From: Candidatus Bipolaricaulota bacterium
Lineage (GTDB): Bacteria; Bipolaricaulota; Bipolaricaulia; RBG-16-55-9; DRXL01
Reading direction: 5' to 3'
DNA: 15,392 nucleotides
Assembly: GCA_023512665.1 (NCBI GenBank)
Contig: JAILZC010000003.1
Span: 1 to 15,392 of the forward strand
Part shown: positions 12,483-15,392 of the stretch, in pieces
Layout of the letters: every line of letters starts with the position of its first letter
How positions within the stretch are numbered: position 1 is the stretch's first letter
The notes under the pieces: model-generated
What the model saw: only the letters and a program-made list of their open reading frames with translations
Told to the model about the DNA's origin: nothing
The model's database searches: none
Translations under genes and position numbers: made by a program

Positions 12483-13321
12483 GGGCGTCGCCGATAGCTT
12501 TCTAGCCCTTCAAATATCTGAGTTCCGTTATGGGCGATCACTTCGAGATAGTCACGAGTATTGGGCACAGCGCCGGGGAAATTCGTTAGAACGACGCTGA
12601 CAGCACCGATCTCGAAGGCCAGTCGCGCTCCCAAGCCGACGCCGCTCTGCAAGTTATCTACTACTAGTGCGACCTTCTGCTCTCGACCCAATTGCACTAG
12701 CTGTAAGAAGAGCTGGGCCGAGACGCGCTCCGGCGGCGGATAGGTGCCAACGACATTAAAACCTAGCCAACTGATGAATTTCGCTTGGAAGGCTTGGCTG
12801 ATAACTTTCGCTGCTTGGACGTTGAGCTGCTGCGCCCGCGCCAGCAGTCGCCCAGCGAGCTCCTCGATACGTCTCTGAAATGCTACAGCGTTCTGCTGCA
12901 ATACTGCACTCTCTTTGGGGAGGATCTTCGCCAGCGCTTCCTGAACGATGCCCACCTGTTGGACGGCGTTGGGGGGCACGTTCCAGTCATCGCCGATCTT
13001 GACGACCAACGCCTTGCTTCCTGAAGATTTGATTAAGTTCTCCATCCACGGCTCAAACCCGTGATGGAGCACCAGCGCCGCGCGCGCTACCGCAGCGACA
13101 TCGCTCGGCCTTATATCATAGTGCGCCGGGCACATCCCGCCAGGGATGAGCACGACAAGGTCTACTCGATCTTCCGCGACCTTGCGCACAAAATCGCCCA
13201 AGATCTCTGTCGTTGCTACTACCACTGGTTTCTCTTGAGCTTGCCCAACCTTGAGCAGCCCCAGCCCAGCCCCAACGAGAAGAATTCCCAACAGCACAAG
13301 TGCAGCTCTGCGTGCGTTCAT
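12479..13321 (-). CDS. cluster A-I (ZnuA/TroA-like) metal-binding protein with a divergent ligand site
   Basis: A 280-residue binding protein of the TroA fold. The signal peptide is at about 1-28 (LVLLGILLVGAGLGLL, then VGQAQE). The frame extends to a GTG at 13348, but the ATG at 13321 is preceded by a perfect AAGGAGGT and gives a proper signal peptide. Family landmarks are VVVATTEILGDFVRKV (33-48), PGGMCPAHYDIRPSDV (60-75) and the long central helix. The first metal histidine is kept (H67). By my alignment the second is Asp111 (GDDWNVPPNA for PHVWLDPENA), the third is Gln176 (ISQAFQ for SHDAF), and the final Asp falls at T246/N247. C64, H86 and H87 are extra candidates. The protein therefore probably does not bind Zn or Mn in the classical way. 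Nickel or a metal chelate is suggested by the NikR context. Confidence 0.85.
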   Translation of the reverse strand: MNARRAALVLLGILLVGAGLGLLKVGQAQEKPVVVATTEILGDFVRKVAEDRVDLVVLIPGGMCPAHYDIRPSDVAAVARAALVLHHGFEPWMENLIKSSGSKALVVKIGDDWNVPPNAVQQVGIVQEALAKILPKESAVLQQNAVAFQRRIEELAGRLLARAQQLNVQAAKVISQAFQAKFISWLGFNVVGTYPPPERVSAQLFLQLVQLGREQKVALVVDNLQSGVGLGARLAFEIGAVSVVLTNFPGAVPNTRDYLEVIAHNGTQIFEGLESYRRRP

Positions 13322-13325
13322 CTCG

Positions 13326-13333
13326 ACCTCCTT
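13326..13333 (-). promoter_or_regulatory. perfect Shine-Dalgarno site that fixes the binding-protein start
   Basis: AAGGAGGT on the minus strand, four bases before the ATG at 13321. It decides for this ATG over the in-frame GTG at 13348, whose extra residues would be encoded by the operator and leader. Confidence 0.8.
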
Positions 13334-13342
13334 TTTATACAG

Positions 13343-13369
13343 TAGCACGCTTATCTAAAACGTAGCACG
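13343..13369. promoter_or_regulatory. candidate NikR operator in front of the ABC operon
   Basis: The 7-mer TAGCACG occurs at 13343-13349 and again at 13363-13369, both in the same orientation and 20 bp apart. Read with the 11-bp spacing of the nikR palindrome, the site is TAGCACG-CTTATCTAAAA-CGTAGCA, an imperfect version whose spacer also begins CTT and is AT-rich. The same 7-mer makes the perfect operator before nikR. It overlaps the promoter. Confidence 0.6.
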
Positions 13370-13379
13370 AACATCTCAA
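13352..13379 (-). promoter_or_regulatory. promoter of the NikR-linked ABC operon
   Basis: TTGAGA (minus strand, 13379-13374), a 16-bp spacer, then TAGATA (13357-13352). Transcription would start near 13345, leaving a leader of about 24 nt with a strong ribosome-binding site. Both operator half-sites lie within or just after this promoter, as expected for a repressor target. Confidence 0.5.
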
Positions 13380-13391
13380 AAAATAGGGCGT

Positions 13392-13808
13392 TTAGTGTAA
13401 GCCCCGACCTGTTGCAGTCGCCGTGAGCTTCCCATGTCTCACCCCTTTCATCCCAATAAGCTGTGTTGCCAGCGCTTCGATCTGGCGGCCTGTGCCACGC
13501 ACTGCGATGATCTCGAGGCAGTGATCGTGGTCTAAATGAATGTGCATCGTCGAGAGAATCTGACTGTGATGATGGTGTTGGATATCGGTGAGCTGGGCTT
13601 CGAGATTGCGCGCATGATGGTCATAGAGCAGCGTGATGACCCCGACGACTTCTTGGTTCTCTTGCCATTGCTGCTGGACGAGGGCGTCGCGCATTAAATC
13701 TCTCAAAGCTTCGGAGCGATTGGCATAGCCGCGCGCAACGGTGAGCTTATCGAATTTTTTGAGCAATTCTTCGTCAACCGCAACGCCAAAACGCACGAGC
13801 TCGCCCAT
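13392..13808 (-). CDS. nikR: NikR, nickel-responsive transcriptional regulator
   Basis: A 138-residue regulator. The N-terminal ribbon-helix-helix is at about 4-45 (VRFGVAVDEELLKKFDKL, then GYANRSEALRDLMRDAL), and the C-terminal ACT-like nickel-binding domain starts near 52. The high-affinity nickel quartet of E. coli NikR (H76, H87, H89, C95) is fully conserved here as H78 (in QHHHH), H89 and H91 (MHIHLDH) and C97 (DHCLEI), each shifted by two. GVRHGKL near the C-terminus is also typical. In the family, Ni2+ binding converts the tetramer to a DNA-binding repressor of nickel uptake genes. The ATG at 13808 lies inside its own operator and has no Shine-Dalgarno site, so it is probably autoregulated and leaderless. 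The stop is 70 bp before the binding-protein ATG. Confidence 0.95.
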   Translation of the reverse strand: MGELVRFGVAVDEELLKKFDKLTVARGYANRSEALRDLMRDALVQQQWQENQEVVGVITLLYDHHARNLEAQLTDIQHHHHSQILSTMHIHLDHDHCLEIIAVRGTGRQIEALATQLIGMKGVRHGKLTATATGRGLH

Positions 13809-13832
13809 AGCACGCTTTATAATAACGTGCTA
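13808..13832. promoter_or_regulatory. perfect NikR-type operator overlapping the nikR start codon
   Basis: TAGCACG (13808-13814), an 11-bp AT-rich spacer, then CGTGCTA (13826-13832): a perfect 25-bp dyad-symmetric site. It covers the nikR -10 element and reaches the T of the start codon complement. The half-site differs in sequence from the GTATGA half-site of the E. coli nik operator, but a spaced inverted repeat is the normal NikR operator layout. Confidence 0.7.
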
Positions 13833-13847
13833 CTAGCGTCGCGCCAA
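13819..13847 (-). promoter_or_regulatory. nikR promoter, giving a leaderless transcript
   Basis: TTGGCG (minus strand, 13847-13842), a 17-bp spacer, then TATTAT (13824-13819). Transcription would start within a few bases of the nikR ATG at 13808, which agrees with the missing ribosome-binding site. The -10 box lies inside the operator. Confidence 0.55.
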
Positions 13848-13883
13848 TGACCACAGTCAAATCAGAGGCTGATCTTAGGCAGA

Positions 13884-14126
13884 TTATTCTTCTTCGAGCC
13901 CTAACAGCTCGGCGATGCGCGCTTTGTCAAACCCAACGACGATCTCGCCGTCGATGTCGAGCACGGGCACACCCGTCTGACCGCTCAGACGAAGTAATTT
14001 TTCTGCAGCGCCTTCGTCTTCAGAGACATCGTATTCGGTGTACTCGATCTCGTGTTCGTCGAGAAATCGTTTAGCGGCAGCGCACCACGAGCACGTCGGC
14101 GTCGTGTAGATCGTGACTTCAGGCAT
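13884..14126 (-). CDS. small glutaredoxin-like protein (YruB/NrdH type)
   Basis: An 80-residue single-domain thioredoxin-fold protein. The redox motif CSWC is at 12-15 in TTPTCSWCAAAKRFL, the cis-proline is P54 in TGVPVLDIDG, and IVVGFDKARIAELLG closes the fold. Length and the GVPV/VVGF pattern fit the glutaredoxin-like YruB/NrdH group, which typically reduces protein disulfides. The ATG at 14126 follows GGGAGG with good spacing. The gene is 32 bp downstream of the PDO-like gene and probably shares its transcript, which suggests a common thiol-redox role. It ends about 35 bp before the nikR promoter. The C-terminus is acidic (LEEE). Confidence 0.9.
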   Translation of the reverse strand: MPEVTIYTTPTCSWCAAAKRFLDEHEIEYTEYDVSEDEGAAEKLLRLSGQTGVPVLDIDGEIVVGFDKARIAELLGLEEE

Positions 14127-14158
14127 TGGTGATCCTCCCTTCTATAGAGACTTTAGTG

Positions 14159-14800
14159 CTACGCAGCGCGCAGCACCTGAGCGACGAACTCGCGCTCTGG
14201 CAGCGCTCCCTCGAACATCACTTCCCCGTCGTTGACGACCGTTTTGGGGACTCCATAGACGTCGTATTTGTCAGCAAGATACGGGAATTCGAGAGCCGAG
14301 ACCATATCAGCTTTGATTTTATCGCTATAGAGCGCCATCTTGTGCGCCATTCTGACCGCTGCGGGGCAGTACGGACACGTAGGCGTCACAAAGACTTGGA
14401 TGTGTAGGGGCTTGATCAGAGTATTGAGCAGCGTCTGGGTCTCTGCGGAAAGCTGGGTCGCCCCGCGTGAGACGTCTATCAGATCTTCGAGAAAGGCGCC
14501 GAACTCGTAGCCTGCAGGGACGCCAAAGAATCGAATCCCGTAGACTCTCTGGCCTTCTAACACGATCGCCGGGATCTTATCTACTCCCAAACGTTGCGCG
14601 ATCTCGTGCTCGTTCTTGAACTCGTACGTCTTCAGAACGAGCTTGTCCGAGAGCGCTGTGACTTCTTTCAAGAGCTCATGGGCGATCTGGCAGGGCTCGC
14701 ACTCGAACTCTTGAGTGAAGTAGTGAATCGTCACGGGATTGGCAAGCTGCTGCAAGACTTTTTGAACTTGCTGTTTGTTCTGTTCGGTGAGCAACGGCAT
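14159..14800 (-). CDS. protein disulfide oxidoreductase (PDO), two fused thioredoxin-fold units
   Basis: A 213-residue protein with two glutaredoxin/thioredoxin-fold units. The first half has CEPC at 34-37 with cis-Pro P77 (KIPAI). The second has CPYC at 142-145 with cis-Pro P185 (GVPKT). This layout and length match the PDO family, which is found mostly in hyperthermophilic archaea and thermophilic bacteria and forms or reshuffles cytoplasmic disulfides with a thioredoxin-reductase-like partner. Its presence is the main hint that the host is thermophilic. No signal peptide. The ATG at 14800 has a strong AAAGGAGG. It lies 29 bp after the SQR-like gene, separated by a large hairpin, and is followed by a small glutaredoxin. 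Confidence 0.93.
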   Translation of the reverse strand: MPLLTEQNKQQVQKVLQQLANPVTIHYFTQEFECEPCQIAHELLKEVTALSDKLVLKTYEFKNEHEIAQRLGVDKIPAIVLEGQRVYGIRFFGVPAGYEFGAFLEDLIDVSRGATQLSAETQTLLNTLIKPLHIQVFVTPTCPYCPAAVRMAHKMALYSDKIKADMVSALEFPYLADKYDVYGVPKTVVNDGEVMFEGALPEREFVAQVLRAA

Positions 14801-14829
14801 AGAGATTCCTCCTTTGGGTGTGCGTGTAT

Positions 14830-14868
14830 TTACGGAAGATGCACCAACCCTTGGCGCATCTTCCGTAA
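14830..14868. repeat. large perfect hairpin spanning the end and stop codon of the SQR-like gene
   Basis: TTACGGAAGATGC (14830-14842) and GCATCTTCCGTAA (14856-14868) are exact complements. After one mismatch, four more base pairs continue inward, leaving a 3-nt loop. On the minus strand it covers the last ten or so codons and TAA and is not followed by a T-run. On the plus strand it is followed by GTAATATTTTTC, so it resembles an intrinsic terminator facing right. It may limit read-through into, or antisense transcription from, the downstream genes. Confidence 0.7.
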
Positions 14869-15392
14869 GTAATATTTTTCGAAGGCGACCTTGGCCCAGT
14901 GGGCTTGCGGGCCTGGGATCAAGAGCTCAAACTTTCGCGGCGGCAACATCTTGTCCGAGAGAATCATCACGCCCATGTTGCCCGCGTCCATGACGCACAA
15001 CGCGGGGATCTCTCCGAATTCTTTCTCTTCATGAGGGGGATCGCCCTTGATCTGCGCCGCGATATTATGCGCCGCGACCTTGGCCATCGTCTCGGCGGGA
15101 TAGCCCGTCTTGGGAACTCCTACGGAGAGCGGCGTCTGCCAGGGGACGGTGACGGCGACCGCGACCCCCGCTGCGTAAATATCAGAAAAATTCTGGTGCT
15201 GATACGTGGGCTTGACAGGGATGAACCCCTTCTCGTTCCCCACGCCCGGAGAGTTGCGAATCGCTTCGACCCCCAAGAAGGGCGGGATGATCATGGCGAA
15301 CTTGAACGGCAAGATCTGTCCGTCTAAGAGATGGACTTCGCCGGGGACGATCTCGTTGCGCCACAGCGCCGCGGCGATGTCCAGCATGGCGG
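14830..15392 (-). CDS. sulfide:quinone oxidoreductase-like FAD flavoprotein (N-terminus outside the window)
   Basis: Only the C-terminal part, about 187 residues, is present; the frame runs off the right edge. It resembles the SQR/type II NADH dehydrogenase flavoprotein superfamily. Residues counted from the first Met (15387): IYAAGVAVAV at 70-79 corresponds to the FAD-binding segment, although the usual Asp after AAG is Val. GYPAETMAKVAAHNIAAQIKG at 95-115 is the following helix. PALCVMDAGNMGVM at 128-141 contains C131, which fits the C-terminal redox cysteine of SQR proteins. HWAKVAFEKYYLRKMRQG at 163-180 is a typical SQR membrane-anchoring end. The likely reaction is sulfide oxidation with quinone reduction at the inner membrane face, but the diagnostic N-terminal cysteines are not visible. 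The last codons and stop lie within a large inverted repeat. Confidence 0.75.
   Translation of the reverse strand, partial: AMLDIAAALWRNEIVPGEVHLLDGQILPFKFAMIIPPFLGVEAIRNSPGVGNEKGFIPVKPTYQHQNFSDIYAAGVAVAVTVPWQTPLSVGVPKTGYPAETMAKVAAHNIAAQIKGDPPHEEKEFGEIPALCVMDAGNMGVMILSDKMLPPRKFELLIPGPQAHWAKVAFEKYYLRKMRQGLVHLP

Noticed and set aside
10523..13321. Calling the ABC-3 operon a standard zinc (ZnuABC) importer
   Set aside because: The adjacent regulator is NikR with an intact nickel site rather than Zur, the operators are shared, and the binding protein lacks most zinc ligands. Zinc remains possible but is not the best reading.
13861..13873. Small inverted repeat ATCAG-AGG-CTGAT after the glutaredoxin gene as a terminator
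   Set aside because: The stem is only five base pairs, AT-rich, and not followed by a real T-run.

Overview
The window looks like chromosomal DNA from a GC-rich bacterium. Several promoters match the sigma-70 consensus and many starts have clear Shine-Dalgarno sites, although at least two genes appear to be leaderless. A fused protein disulfide oxidoreductase (PDO) typical of thermophiles, a second small glutaredoxin, a sulfide:quinone-oxidoreductase-like flavoprotein and a c-haem-tailed bd-like oxidase suggest a thermophilic or hot-subsurface bacterium that can use oxygen. I cannot place it in a phylum from sequence alone; a deep-branching thermophilic lineage is only a guess. I see no rRNA, tRNA, CRISPR array, transposase or phage gene. 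The window is gene-dense and has no gene-free stretch longer than about 75 bp.

Layout, left to right. (1) 1-2563, + strand: the 3' end of an unrecognised gene, then a MacB/LolD-type ABC ATPase and its FtsX-like permease, tightly coupled. (2) 2554-3327, - strand: a SAM methyltransferase whose stop overlaps the permease stop. It diverges from the next operon, and the two -35 boxes form a perfect palindrome. (3) 3437-7368, + strand: a complete ferric-iron ABC importer (FbpA, a fused FbpB permease, FbpC). The FbpC gene carries two in-frame palindromic repeat insertions, and the permease gene begins with a 14-bp perfect hairpin. (4) 7373-7879, - strand: a ferritin, convergent with fbpC, so iron uptake and storage sit side by side. 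(5) 7966-10451, - strand: a two-gene unit encoding a cytochrome bd-superfamily protein that lacks the Q-loop and carries a C-terminal cytochrome c domain, plus a multi-spanning membrane partner. (6) 10523-13808, - strand: a NikR nickel-responsive repressor followed by a four-gene operon (metal-binding-protein-like SBP, FmdE-like protein, ABC ATPase, ABC-3 permease) whose genes all overlap. The same 7-bp operator half-site occurs in front of nikR and in front of the operon. (7) 13884-15392, - strand: a small glutaredoxin, the PDO-like protein and the 3' part of the SQR-like flavoprotein.

The most interesting candidate system is block 6. The regulator has an intact nickel-binding quartet, so the transporter is probably a nickel importer. 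It is, however, built from the zinc/manganese (ABC-3, cluster A-I) family rather than from the usual Nik families. Its binding protein has lost most of the family's metal ligands, and an FmdE-domain protein is translationally coupled between the binding protein and the ATPase. The bd-like oxidase pair and the repeat-invaded FbpC are the next most interesting items.
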